This document shows positions 14,424 through 23,457 of a stretch of 64,000 nucleotides of DNA, one piece after another; the first letter of the stretch is position 1; every line of letters starts with the position of its first letter. The stretch is from Micromonospora craterilacus (GTDB lineage: Bacteria > Actinomycetota > Actinomycetes > Mycobacteriales > Micromonosporaceae), in the NCBI RefSeq assembly GCF_003236315.1, contig NZ_POTY01000005.1:1-64000 (forward strand), written 5' to 3'. Under the pieces are notes generated by a model. The model ran no database searches and was not told the DNA's origin. It saw nothing but the letters and a program-made list of their open reading frames with translations. Both the position numbers and the translations under genes were made by a program.

Positions 14424-17400
14424 TCAGATGCCGGTTGCTCTGGTGCAGGTGGAGGCCGGGTCCAGGGCGAAGTCGAGCGTGCCGACGATGCCCGCCTCGA
14501 CCTGGTGACGCTTCACCTGCGGTACCCAGCCGTCCTTGGCCACGATCACCTCGTAGCGGCCCTTCGGCAGCCACCAGGCGTACCGACCGTTGGGCTCTGC
14601 GGTCAGCGTGGTGCCGGTGCCGGCCGAGATCAGGTTCACCCGGACGGTCGCCGGTATCCCGACGGTCACGCCGCCGCAGGTCGTACCGGTAACGATGCCC
14701 TGGATCTTGCCCCAGCTGGCCGGTGGTGACACGTTCATCTCCACCGAGACCGGGGTGACCGGGTACGGGGTGTCCGAGGCGACGGCCAGTTCGCCGGCGT
14801 ACCGGCCCGGCTGGGCGACGCCCGCCGCCGCCGTGGCGGTGAGCGTGACGGTCACCGTGCGGGACGCGCCCGGGGCGAGGGTGAAGGTGGCCGGGGAGTT
14901 GTCCAGCCAGGGCAGGTCCGCCTCGGCCGCGCAGAGTTCCAGACCACCGAGCCGCTCGCTGTCCGCGCTGCCCACGAACGAGCTGGGCGAACCACCGATC
15001 TTGTAGGCGCCGCAGGCGGCGGCACCCCGGTAGCGGCCGTACCGGGCGTTGGGCAGGTCACGCCAGGCCCCGGTGGCCGGGTCGAAGGCGACCGTGCGGT
15101 TGGTGACCGCCGTCGACCCCGCGGTCACGCCGCCGGCCAGCACCAGCAGCCCGCCGGCCGCCGTGTACTGGGAGCCCCACAGCTCCAGCGGCAACGCCGG
15201 CAGCGGACTCCAGCTGTCGCTCGCCGGGTCGTACCGGTAAGCGTCGGTGTACTCGGTGCTGCCGGTGCCACCGGCGCAGTAGACCCCGGCGCCGATGCCG
15301 CCGCAGGCCAGCCACGCCACCCGGTGCGGGTAGGCGGCGCCGGTGCGGAAGGCGCCCGCCTTCGGGTCGAACACCACCAGCCGGTCGGTGTCGGTGCAGG
15401 TGCTGTCGGCACAGCCGCCCACCAGGTACACCTTCCCGCCGAGCACGGCCGCGCCGGCCGCCGCGACCGGTGCCGGGTTGGTCGCCCCGGGGACGGTGCT
15501 CCAGGTTCCGGCGGCCGGGTCGAAGACGTCGACCGTGGCGTTGGTGCCGCTGCTTCCCCAGCCGCCGATCACGTAGAGCTTGCCGTCGACCGCTGCCACG
15601 GCCGGCTTGGAGCGTGCGGTCGGCAGGTCGGGCAGGGCCGTCCAGGCGTTGGCTCCCGGGTCGTACGCCCATGCCTTACGCTCGGTGCCGGTGCTGCCGC
15701 CACCGCCGACGGAGTAGACCTTGCCGTCCAGCCACGCCGCCGCGTTGTCGTAGATCGCCGCCGGCAGCTTGGCGATCTCGCTCCACGCGTCGTCGGCGGC
15801 GGTGCCGGCCTCGGGTGCCGCCCCGCCGTACGCGACTCCGGTCCGCTCCTTGCTGATCCCCTTCATCTTCTGCTCGACCAGCGGCGCGCCACCCTGCTTG
15901 AGCAGTTCGAACCGGCCGGATCGTTCCAGCAGTTCCACGGCGGCCGGCGCGCTTCCGGTGTTCTTCACGGTCAGCCGGGTGGTGCGGGTGCTGCCGTACG
16001 GCTGGTGCGACACGACCGTCGTCGGGGTGACCGTGAGCCGGCCGGCGCCCAGGGCGAAGTCGGCCCGCTTCACCCCGTCGGCGGCCACCGCGACGTCCTT
16101 CGTGGCGGGCTGGTACGGCGTCCGGCTGGCGGTGAACGGGTGGGTGCCGGTCAGGCCGGAGAAGAGCCAGTAGAAACCGTCCGGCTGGTTCGGGTCCTCC
16201 GGGGTCGCCGCCGACACCGCCCGGTCGTCCGGCCGGTCGTCGCTGACCACCGTCACCCCGTTGACCGGGGCGCCGGTGTTGCGGTCGGTGGTGGTGCCGA
16301 CCACCAGCCCACCGGGCACCGGCGTGCAGTCGCGGTTGACCACCTCCACGTCGTCCACCTGCCACCACCAGGCGAAGGTGCCCTTGAAGCGGAAGCGGAC
16401 CAGCGCGGACGCGGCGTTCGCCGCCGGGGTAAGTGGTACCTCCTCGACCCGCGGGCCGCGCCGGCTGGCCGTCTGATGCCAGACGTTGGTCCAGGTGGCG
16501 CCCGCGTCGGTGGAGACGTCGATGTCGGCGGTGTCGGTGATCCCGACCGCCCGCCAGTCGCTGCGGAAGCGCAGCACCGGTGCGGCCGCGCCGGACAGGT
16601 CCAGCGGCGGGGCGATCAGATCGGTGTCCTGGGTGTTGCCGGAGCCGAGGGCGTCGCTGTCGATGATGGCGAACCCGCCGGAACCGCCGGTGAGGTTGCC
16701 CCGCGAGCGGAGGTCGGTGAAGACCCAGCCGCCGGACGCGGTCCGGTTGGTCACCGTCCAGCCCGACGGCGCGCTGGTGCCGTCGAAGCTCTGGGTCAGC
16801 AGCGGCGTGCCGAACCGGCCGGAGTAGCCGGTGGCGGTGCAGGCGGCGTCGACCGGTACGGCCACGTTGACCGTGGCGGCGGCGCCGGCCACCGGCACCT
16901 CGCGGGTGACGGTGCGGTAGCCCGGGTACCGGGCGGTGACGCTGAGCCGGTACGAGCTGTTGCCCGGCACGGTGAACGAGTAGCGGCCGGTGACCGGGTC
17001 GGTGAAGACGGGCGCACCGGGCCGGCCGGCCACCTCGATCTTCGCGTACAGCGGCCAGCCGTGGCCGGAGCCGTCGGTGACCTTCCCGCTCACGGTGACC
17101 GTCGGGTTCGCCACCAGGGCGAAGTTCCTGGTGACAGCGCCACCCTCGGACACCGTGACGGTCGCCGACTGGCCGGCGTAGCCGTACGCGCTCACCGCGA
17201 GGGTGGTCTCGCCGGCCGGCACGCTCAGCGCGTACCGTCCGTCGGCCCCGGTGGTCGCGCTGCGGGTGCCGTCGGTAACCGTCGCTCCGGCGACCGGGTC
17301 GCCGGCGCCCGCGCCGGTGACCACGCCGCTGATCCGGCCCACCGGGCCCCGGGGAGCGTCCCGCACCGCCGCGTACGCGTCGAGGCGTCCCTCACCGAAC

Positions 17401-18794
17401 ACGTTGTTGTCGGCCGGGGTGCCGCCGCAGGCGGTGGCGTCGACGTCGCGGGCCGTACGGTCGAGCAGTTCCTCGGTGGCCGTCACGTCCCCGCGTAGGC
17501 TCGGCGCCGCCGCCCAGACCAGCGCCACCGTGCCGGCGACGTGCGGGGCGGCCATCGAGGTGCCGCTGAACGAGGCGTACCCGCCGTTGCGGACGCTGGA
17601 GCGGACACTGCTGCCGGGCGCGGCGATGTTCGGCTTGATCAGGGCAGTGCCGGAGCCGCGGCCGGAGAAGCTGGCGATGTTGTTGTTCACGTCGTACGCC
17701 CCGACCGCGTACGCGTTCGGGTTGTCGCCGGGCGAGCCGGCGCTGCCGCAGGCCGGGCCGTCGTTGCCGGCGGAGAAGACCGGGAACATCCCGGCGGCCC
17801 GCCAGGCGGCGATGGTCTGCTGGTACCACGGGTCGCCGCCGTCGCCGCCCCAGGAGTTGTTGACGATGTCGGGCCGCAGGTCCGGTCGCGGGTTCTGGCC
17901 GTTCGCGTCGGTCGGGGCGAGCACCCACTGACCGGCGGCGAGCAGGGACGCGTCGGAGCAGGTGTTCGACTCGCAGCCCTTGGCGGCGATCCACCGGGCG
18001 CCCGGGGCGACGCCGATCTGGTTGCCGGCACCGTCGTCGCCGACCATCGTGCCCATCGTGTGGGTGCCGTGGTCGTTGTTGTCACAGGGCGCTGTGCCGG
18101 CACAGACGCCGGCCGGGTCGAACCAGTTGTACGCGTGGTCGAAGCTGCCCCCGAGGTTGCCGCGATAGGTGCCGACCAGGGCCGGGTGGTCGTACCGCAC
18201 GCCGCTGTCGATGTTCGCCACCACGACGCCCTCGCCGCGGTCGCCGAACTCGTCCCAGACCCGGGGCGCGCCGATGTTGGTCAGTCCCCACTCGACGGCG
18301 GTGGTGCGGGCCCGCGTGGCGTCGCCGGTGGTGGGCCGGACCAGGGGATAGCTGCGGCTCGGGGCGATCCGTGCCACCTCGGGCCGGCGCGCGATCTCGT
18401 CGAGCAGCGCGTGGTCACCCTCCACCCGCACCGCGTTGGCGATCCAGTACGCCGTGTGCGGTGCCTTCCGTTCGTCGAGCAGCGTCCGCAGGTCGCGCTG
18501 GGTGCGGGCGGCCGTGCTGGTGAGCAGTTTGTGCACCTCGCTGGCCCGACCGTCGGGGTCACGCAGCTTGCCGGCCTGGGCGAGCGGTGCGGTCTCCCGC
18601 AGGTACACCAGGAACGTCGTGGTCGGCGTGGTGCTGAGATGGTCGAGCACGCCCTGGTCGACGGCGGCCCGTTGTGACGCCGGCTCCGGGGTCGGCGCGG
18701 CGACCGCGGGTTGGGCGGTGACGCCCAGTACGGCGGCGGTCAGCACCGCCACCGCCCGCCAGCGTGGCGATCGTGCGGATGGTCGTGTGAACAA
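14424..18794 (-). CDS. Secreted subtilisin-family protease with Kelch repeats
   Basis: A 1,456-residue exported S8 serine protease. From the TTG at 18794: signal peptide (1-33, ending AVA), I9-type propeptide (about 55-150), then a peptidase domain with Asp196 (ANIDSG), His242 (NDHGTHTMG), oxyanion Asn313 (NNSWGG) and Ser413 (SGTSMAAPH). C-terminal to this are two carboxypeptidase-regulatory-like domains (about 485-650), a cleaved-adhesin/MAM-like region (about 665-825), another regulatory-like domain, about six Kelch blades (GG doublets as in YVIGGWG, YLVGGCAD) and a final beta domain. The frame is open to 18920, but TTG 18794 has GGAGGA five bases upstream and a proper signal peptide, so it is chosen. 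The catalytic triad is intact. Substrates are unknown. Confidence 0.85.
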   Translation of the reverse strand: MFTRPSARSPRWRAVAVLTAAVLGVTAQPAVAAPTPEPASQRAAVDQGVLDHLSTTPTTTFLVYLRETAPLAQAGKLRDPDGRASEVHKLLTSTAARTQRDLRTLLDERKAPHTAYWIANAVRVEGDHALLDEIARRPEVARIAPSRSYPLVRPTTGDATRARTTAVEWGLTNIGAPRVWDEFGDRGEGVVVANIDSGVRYDHPALVGTYRGNLGGSFDHAYNWFDPAGVCAGTAPCDNNDHGTHTMGTMVGDDGAGNQIGVAPGARWIAAKGCESNTCSDASLLAAGQWVLAPTDANGQNPRPDLRPDIVNNSWGGDGGDPWYQQTIAAWRAAGMFPVFSAGNDGPACGSAGSPGDNPNAYAVGAYDVNNNIASFSGRGSGTALIKPNIAAPGSSVRSSVRNGGYASFSGTSMAAPHVAGTVALVWAAAPSLRGDVTATEELLDRTARDVDATACGGTPADNNVFGEGRLDAYAAVRDAPRGPVGRISGVVTGAGAGDPVAGATVTDGTRSATTGADGRYALSVPAGETTLAVSAYGYAGQSATVTVSEGGAVTRNFALVANPTVTVSGKVTDGSGHGWPLYAKIEVAGRPGAPVFTDPVTGRYSFTVPGNSSYRLSVTARYPGYRTVTREVPVAGAAATVNVAVPVDAACTATGYSGRFGTPLLTQSFDGTSAPSGWTVTNRTASGGWVFTDLRSRGNLTGGSGGFAIIDSDALGSGNTQDTDLIAPPLDLSGAAAPVLRFRSDWRAVGITDTADIDVSTDAGATWTNVWHQTASRRGPRVEEVPLTPAANAASALVRFRFKGTFAWWWQVDDVEVVNRDCTPVPGGLVVGTTTDRNTGAPVNGVTVVSDDRPDDRAVSAATPEDPNQPDGFYWLFSGLTGTHPFTASRTPYQPATKDVAVAADGVKRADFALGAGRLTVTPTTVVSHQPYGSTRTTRLTVKNTGSAPAAVELLERSGRFELLKQGGAPLVEQKMKGISKERTGVAYGGAAPEAGTAADDAWSEIAKLPAAIYDNAAAWLDGKVYSVGGGGSTGTERKAWAYDPGANAWTALPDLPTARSKPAVAAVDGKLYVIGGWGSSGTNATVDVFDPAAGTWSTVPGATNPAPVAAAGAAVLGGKVYLVGGCADSTCTDTDRLVVFDPKAGAFRTGAAYPHRVAWLACGGIGAGVYCAGGTGSTEYTDAYRYDPASDSWSPLPALPLELWGSQYTAAGGLLVLAGGVTAGSTAVTNRTVAFDPATGAWRDLPNARYGRYRGAAACGAYKIGGSPSSFVGSADSERLGGLELCAAEADLPWLDNSPATFTLAPGASRTVTVTLTATAAAGVAQPGRYAGELAVASDTPYPVTPVSVEMNVSPPASWGKIQGIVTGTTCGGVTVGIPATVRVNLISAGTGTTLTAEPNGRYAWWLPKGRYEVIVAKDGWVPQVKRHQVEAGIVGTLDFALDPASTCTRATGI

Positions 18795-19082
18795 TGTTCC
18801 TCCCCACGTCGTCGGTCCCGATCCGTTCGGGGCCCGGACATCCGCGCGCCGGGCTGCGACGCCGCGGAGCGGTCGGGCGATGTGGGTGGCTGGTGGCGGT
18901 GCCCGCCCGCTGAGAGCCATGTTTCTTGCCCGTACAGGCAGTGATCAATGGATGGCGTCAGTCAGTACTCGGTCAGTGACGAGGCGCGATCCTGACCGCT
19001 AGGCTGAGCGCGACGCTATCGGTGACCATCGTTGTCGATGGGCGGGAAATCGCAGGTCAGCGTGTTTCTGCGGGGAGGAAGT

Positions 19083-19646
19083 GTGTCCGGTGGAGAGATC
19101 CCGATCCTGGTCTGCGTCAGCTCCGACGTCGCCGTCCGTCAACGGGTGGTGCAGCGGCTGGACGATGTCGGCCCGGTGGTGATCTGCGCGGACCTCGCCC
19201 AACTCCGCGCGATGTTTCCCGCCCCGGCAGCGGAGGCCGCACCGGGCGGTGCGGACGAGGAGGCGGCGGGTCGCCCGGCGGGACGAGCGGCCAGCTGGGG
19301 TGACCTGGTGGTCGACCGGGCCGGGCACCTGGTCACCTGGCGGGGTGTGCCGCTCGGGCTGACGCGTACCGAGCGGGAACTGCTCGCCCGGTTGGTCAGC
19401 CCGCCGATCACGCTGTGGAGCTACGAGCAGCTCTTCGCCTCGGTCTGGGGCGGCGCCTACCTCGGCGACACCGCGATCCTGCACTCGGCGGTCAAGCGCC
19501 TCCGGCGCAAGCTGCGCGCGCTGTCCGACGGGCCGCAGGTGCAGACCGTGCGCGGTGTCGGCTACCGGCTGGCCGCGCCGCCGCAGCTGGTGGACGGCCG
19601 CCGCCCGCCCGCAGGCCCGCCGGATAGCGCCGACGGCGAGGGCTGA
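19083..19646 (+). CDS. Atypical OmpR-family winged-helix regulator
   Basis: A 187-residue DNA-binding protein. The C-terminal winged helix (about 75-170) reads LTRTERELLARLVSPP ... HSAVKRLRRKLRAL ... VRGVGYRLAAPP. The N-terminal region (ILVCVSSDVAVRQRVVQRLDDVG) looks like the first strand and helix of a receiver but is too short and lacks acidic phosphorylation residues. GTG 19083 is chosen for the GGGGAGGAA just upstream; an in-frame TTG lies at 19032. It is divergent from the giant protease, which it may control. A TAGGCT element lies at 19000-19005. Confidence 0.75.
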   Translation: MSGGEIPILVCVSSDVAVRQRVVQRLDDVGPVVICADLAQLRAMFPAPAAEAAPGGADEEAAGRPAGRAASWGDLVVDRAGHLVTWRGVPLGLTRTERELLARLVSPPITLWSYEQLFASVWGGAYLGDTAILHSAVKRLRRKLRALSDGPQVQTVRGVGYRLAAPPQLVDGRRPPAGPPDSADGEG

Positions 19647-19696
19647 CGCCGGGCGGTGGCGACGGCGAGGTGTACCGCGCGTGACACCATGGCCCG

Positions 19697-20557
19697 GTGA
19701 GCGGTGCAGTCCAGACGGGGTACGTCCCACCCACAGGTCCCCCACCACCGGAGTCCGGCTACCGGTGGCCGCGTTGGTTGGTGGCGTTGACCGTGGCCTG
19801 GGTGGTGCTGTTGGCCGGTCTCACCTGGATGTCGGCGCGCAACGACCCGCCGACGGTCCGCGAGCAGCGCACCCTGGTCCAGGCCGGGCCGGTGGTCGAC
19901 GGCGCGATCGGCGAGCTGGTCGCGGCGGCCTCCGGTGCCGTGCCCGCACTGGTCCCGCCCGAGGTCGACCGCGGCTGCCGGGTCACCCCGTTCACCGACG
20001 GGGCGACGCTGAAGCGCCAGGTCGAGCTGGCCGTGCCCGGGGGTGAGGAGCGGGCCCTGCTGGAGCGGATCGCCGATCGGCTGCCCCCGGCGTGGCGGGC
20101 CGGCGTCCGGGTCACCTCCGACGGGCCCCGGCTGCGCGCCGACGCGGGCGAGTTCGTCACCGTACAGGGGCGGCCGGTCGCGGACGGCCGGGTCCGGTTG
20201 ACCGTCGACACCGGTTGCCGGCTGATCGGCAACGATTACGTCGCTTCCGCGTTGGGCGCCGCGGGCACCGAGGTCCAGGCGCTGACCGAGGCGCTGCGCG
20301 CCCTCGGTGCCTCGGCGACGGACTCCGAGGTGCTGGTCACCGCGCCCTGCCCCGGCGGCGGGGTGGCCCGTACCGTCCGGTCCGCCGCCGGTTCGGTGTC
20401 GACGTCGCCGCAGGCCGCGCTCGCGCCGCTGGCGGGCGGCACGCCGGTGGTCGAAACCCCCGAGGTGTACGCCTACCGGCGCGACGGCGTGGCGGTGCTG
20501 GTCGACCTCCACCCGGACGAGATGCTGCTCTCCGCCACCACCGGCTGCGCCGGCTGA
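19697..20557 (+). CDS. Conserved membrane-anchored protein, function unknown
   Basis: A 286-residue protein with a Pro-rich N-terminus, one transmembrane segment (about residues 27-45, WLVALTVAWVVLLAGLTW) and an extracytoplasmic domain. I recognise no family. Four cysteines (DRGCRVTP, DTGCRLIG, APCPGGG, TTGCAG) could form two disulfides. CACCAT lies 6 nt before the GTG start, suggesting a leaderless transcript. It follows the winged-helix regulator by 50 bp on the same strand and may be linked to it. Confidence 0.65.
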   Translation: MSGAVQTGYVPPTGPPPPESGYRWPRWLVALTVAWVVLLAGLTWMSARNDPPTVREQRTLVQAGPVVDGAIGELVAAASGAVPALVPPEVDRGCRVTPFTDGATLKRQVELAVPGGEERALLERIADRLPPAWRAGVRVTSDGPRLRADAGEFVTVQGRPVADGRVRLTVDTGCRLIGNDYVASALGAAGTEVQALTEALRALGASATDSEVLVTAPCPGGGVARTVRSAAGSVSTSPQAALAPLAGGTPVVETPEVYAYRRDGVAVLVDLHPDEMLLSATTGCAG

Positions 20558-20571
20558 CCGCCCCGGGTCAC

Positions 20572-22623
20572 CTACTGGCTCGACTCGTCCTCGCGGGTGC
20601 GGCTGCGGCCCAGCGCGTCCACCCGGCCCCACCGGCCGGGAATGTCCAGCAGCTCCACCCGCCCCATCCCGGGCGGCACGTACGGGTCGATGATCAGGTG
20701 CTCGCCCTGCGGTTCGAGTCCGAGCATGACCCGCAGCAGCAGCAGTGGGGTGCCCGCCGACCAGGCCTGCGGGCTGCACGCGGTCGGATACTGCACCGGA
20801 TACTCGGTGAGGTCGCGCTCGTAGCCGGCGAAGGCCTCCGGCAGTCGGCCGTCGAAGTAGCGGGACGCGGCCAGCATCGCCTCGCAGATCCGGCCGGCCT
20901 CCGCCCGGAAGCCGTACTTCCACAGCCCCCAGGCGATGATCGAGTTGTCGAACGGCCAGACCGTGCCGACGTGGTAGCCGATCGGGTTGTAGCGCCCCTG
21001 GTCGTCGGCGAGGGTCCGGACGCCCCAGCCGGAGAAGAGCCGCGGGTTCAGCAGTTGCTCGGCGACCCGGGGGGCCCGCGACTCGTCGACGATGCCGCTC
21101 CACAGCAGGTGCCCGATGTTGGAGCTGAGCGCGTCCACCGGGCGCCCGTCGGCGTCCAGGGCGAGCGCGTAGTACTCCTTCTCCGGCAGCCAGAAGTCCC
21201 GGTTGAATCGCTCCTTCAGCTCGGCGGCCTCCCGTTCGAGCCGCTCGGCGTACTGCGGGTCGTTCCAGACCTGCCGGGCCAGCCGGGCGCCGCGCAGCTT
21301 GGCGTCGTAGGCGTAGCCCTGCGTCTCACAGGTGGCCCGGGGAAAGCTCGGCAGGCGGCCGTCGGAGTAGGAGATCGCGTCCCAGGAGTCCTTCCAGCAC
21401 TGGTTCTCCAGCCCGTTGCGCGGGTTGCGGGTCTGGTACCAGAGGTACCCGGTGCCGAGCAGGTCGCCGTACGTGTCGATCCAGGTCAGCGCGGCCCGGG
21501 CGGCGAACTCCAGCCGCTTGACGAGTTGGGCGTCGCCGGTCCACCGCTCGTACTCGTCGAGCAGGATCACGAACAGCGGGGTGGAGTCGACCGCGCCGTA
21601 GTAGGGCGAGTGCGGCTGTTCCTCGAAGCCGGCGGCCTCGCCGTAGCGCAGCTCGTGCAGGATCTTGCCCGGTTCCTCGTCGCGGAAGTCGTCCAGCCGG
21701 ACACCCTGGAGGCCGGCCAGCATCGTCAACGTCGGCGGGATCAGCTCCGGCAGGAACGGCAGTACCTGGAGCGAGGTGATGATGCTGTCCCGACCGAACA
21801 GCGTCATGAACCAGGGCAGCCCGGCGGCCATCAGCCGGACGCCGAGCGAGATCGACTCGTACCGCAACGCGGCCAGGTCGCTGAGGCTGCGCCGGTACGC
21901 GCCGGCCAGCGGCTCGCAGTCGCAGCCGAGCTTCGGTGCCTTGGCGACGAACTCGGCGTGCTCGGCCTGGATGGCCGCCGTCGTCCGGCTGCCGCCGAGT
22001 GGTAGTTGGGTGCGGGCGTCCTCGCCCCGGGCGCCGTAGATGATGGTGGAGACCGTCAGCCGGGTGGTCCACTCGCCGTGCGGCCCGATCCGGATCGGAA
22101 AGGTCATCCCGGTCTTGTCGATCTCCGAGGGTTCGCTGCTGCGGATCACCGTCTCGCGGTGGAACGCCTCCCGGCGATACGCCAGGCGAAGCGCGTTCGC
22201 CTCGACCTTGACGGTGTGGTGGCCCTTCTTGCGCTGGGGGTCCTTGATCTCGAAGAGGTCCCCGAAGTCGGCGGCCATCTCGACCCGGACGGTGAAGGTC
22301 GCTTCCTGCCCGGAGTGGTTGAGCACGGTCAGTTCCTCGTCGAAGCCGCCGCCGATGGCCCGACTCCTGATCACCGAGACCTTCGTGTCGAGAAAGTGGG
22401 TGGGCTCGCCCGGCACCAGGAAGTAGCGGGTCCGGTAGGACTCGGCGTCGTCGATGGAGAGGGCGCTGAGCCGCTGACCGTCGAGGAGCAGCAGCCAGGC
22501 GGAGAGGAAGCGGGTGTCGAAGGTGAACAGCCCGGTGGGGAAGTCCAGCGACGGTTCGATGTCCCCGCGGCGGTCGCTGACCAGGAAGGTGTTGCCGTCC
22601 AGGATGCTGACCAGTTCCTTCAC
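20572..22623 (-). CDS. Glycogen debranching enzyme-like protein (GH63/GH133-like)
   Basis: A 683-residue protein combining an N-terminal glycogen-debranching N domain (about 1-200, starting VSILDGNTFLVSDRRGDI) and an (alpha/alpha)6 barrel of the amylo-alpha-1,6-glucosidase type (about 235-650). Landmarks include FMTLFGRDSIIT, GAVDSTPLFVILLDEY, YHVGTVWPFDNSIIAWG and the C-terminal ACSPQAWSAGTPLLLLR. It is expected to act on glycogen- or trehalose-like glucans in the cytoplasm; no signal peptide is present. Its GTG start overlaps the stop of the upstream small gene by GTGA, so the two are translationally coupled. Confidence 0.82.
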   Translation of the reverse strand: MKELVSILDGNTFLVSDRRGDIEPSLDFPTGLFTFDTRFLSAWLLLLDGQRLSALSIDDAESYRTRYFLVPGEPTHFLDTKVSVIRSRAIGGGFDEELTVLNHSGQEATFTVRVEMAADFGDLFEIKDPQRKKGHHTVKVEANALRLAYRREAFHRETVIRSSEPSEIDKTGMTFPIRIGPHGEWTTRLTVSTIIYGARGEDARTQLPLGGSRTTAAIQAEHAEFVAKAPKLGCDCEPLAGAYRRSLSDLAALRYESISLGVRLMAAGLPWFMTLFGRDSIITSLQVLPFLPELIPPTLTMLAGLQGVRLDDFRDEEPGKILHELRYGEAAGFEEQPHSPYYGAVDSTPLFVILLDEYERWTGDAQLVKRLEFAARAALTWIDTYGDLLGTGYLWYQTRNPRNGLENQCWKDSWDAISYSDGRLPSFPRATCETQGYAYDAKLRGARLARQVWNDPQYAERLEREAAELKERFNRDFWLPEKEYYALALDADGRPVDALSSNIGHLLWSGIVDESRAPRVAEQLLNPRLFSGWGVRTLADDQGRYNPIGYHVGTVWPFDNSIIAWGLWKYGFRAEAGRICEAMLAASRYFDGRLPEAFAGYERDLTEYPVQYPTACSPQAWSAGTPLLLLRVMLGLEPQGEHLIIDPYVPPGMGRVELLDIPGRWGRVDALGRSRTREDESSQ

Positions 22624-23000
22624 CGCTTCTGCCTGACGTGCTCGCGGGCCACGTCACGCGGGTCCCGGGTGCCGGGCGGGGGTGGGAAGAAGCGCCGGAA
22701 GGCGAGCAACAGCACCACGTTTCCGGTGTAGGTGCTCTCGTTGCGGAACAGCGCGGCCAGTGCCTGTGCCCGGCCGGTGACCAGCCGGTCGAAGAGGTCC
22801 ACGCTGCAATACCACACGGCGTCGGCCGGTTCCGGGTCCTGGCTGACCTCGGCCGTGCCGGGGCCCATCCGGACCAGCCAGTGCTCGGTGCGGTGGCCGT
22901 CGGAGAGTTCGATCCGCAGCGCGCCGCCGATCGGGGTACGCAGGATCTCCGGGGCGCGGGCGGGCAAGGACGCAAAGAACTGCTCGGTCGCCTCGGTCAC
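22620..23000 (-). CDS. SCP2-like small protein coupled to the debranching gene
   Basis: A 126-residue protein that resembles the SCP2 (sterol carrier) fold: an N-terminal helix, a beta-strand pair with SDGHRTEHWLVRMGPG, then the helix FDRLVTGRAQALAALF. Such proteins bind lipid-like or hydrophobic molecules, but no ligand can be named. The frame is open to 23066, yet GTG 23000 is preceded at 6 nt by TACGAT and fits the family start. Its end overlaps the debranching gene (GTGA). Confidence 0.65.
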   Translation of the reverse strand: MTEATEQFFASLPARAPEILRTPIGGALRIELSDGHRTEHWLVRMGPGTAEVSQDPEPADAVWYCSVDLFDRLVTGRAQALAALFRNESTYTGNVVLLLAFRRFFPPPPGTRDPRDVAREHVRQKR

Positions 23001-23006
23001 ATCCGA

Positions 23007-23012
23007 ATCGTA
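23007..23012 (-). promoter_or_regulatory. -10 hexamer TACGAT of the SCP2-debranching operon
   Basis: TACGAT ends 6 nt before GTG 23000 on the minus strand. The same hexamer and spacing precede senX3. Confidence 0.5.
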
Positions 23013-23070
23013 GGCATTGGCCCGACTTGCCGGGCGGGTTCGGCTCCCTTGCCCTGACCTGCCCAAACCC

Positions 23071-23433
23071 TCAGTAGACGAGCGCCTGCGCGCCCTCCGC
23101 CATCGTCTCCTCGACGAAGACCGCGGCGCCGGCGATCCGGACGCCCGGGATCACGTCGCCCGAGCCGATGTCCCGGCGGGCGGCGCACTGGGTGCACGCG
23201 GTCACCGTGCCGGTGGCGAGGATCACGTGCAGCAGCTCGGCCAGCGGCGCCGAGTGCGGCAGCTCGAAATCCTGGGCCCGGCCGGGCAGGGCGAACCAGG
23301 TCGATTCGCCGGTCAGCCAGAGCGAGACGTGCACCCCGGCGGCGGCGGCCGTGGCCGCCACGGTGAACGCCTGGGCGCAACGCTCGGGCGAGTCCATGCC
23401 GGCGGTGGCCTTGACGACGAGAGTGCGGGCCAT
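23071..23433 (-). CDS. DsrE/DsrF-like family protein
   Basis: A 120-residue protein beginning MARTLVVKATAGMDSPERC, of the DsrE-like fold associated with sulfur-relay proteins and small redox or peroxiredoxin-like proteins. The CTQCAARR motif (about residues 81-88) places two cysteines where active family members carry one. The ATG at 23433 is 7 nt after TATGCT, one half of a symmetric bidirectional promoter. An open frame continues upstream, but it crosses that promoter and the divergent gene. The function is not established. Confidence 0.72.
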   Translation of the reverse strand: MARTLVVKATAGMDSPERCAQAFTVAATAAAAGVHVSLWLTGESTWFALPGRAQDFELPHSAPLAELLHVILATGTVTACTQCAARRDIGSGDVIPGVRIAGAAVFVEETMAEGAQALVY

Positions 23434-23440
23434 GCCGCCC

Positions 23441-23450
23441 AGCATAGGAT
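23441..23450. promoter_or_regulatory. Overlapping bidirectional leaderless promoter
   Basis: AGCATAGGAT holds two -10 hexamers sharing two base pairs: TATGCT for the minus-strand DsrE-like gene and TAGGAT for the plus-strand microprotein. Each is exactly 7 nt from its ATG (23433 and 23458), so only 24 bp separate the two start codons. Confidence 0.6.
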
Positions 23451-23457
23451 GACCCGG

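Noticed and set aside
18795-18920. Upstream extension of the protease to 18920
   Set aside because: It would bury the signal peptide 42 residues inside the protein, and TTG 18794 has a strong ribosome binding site.
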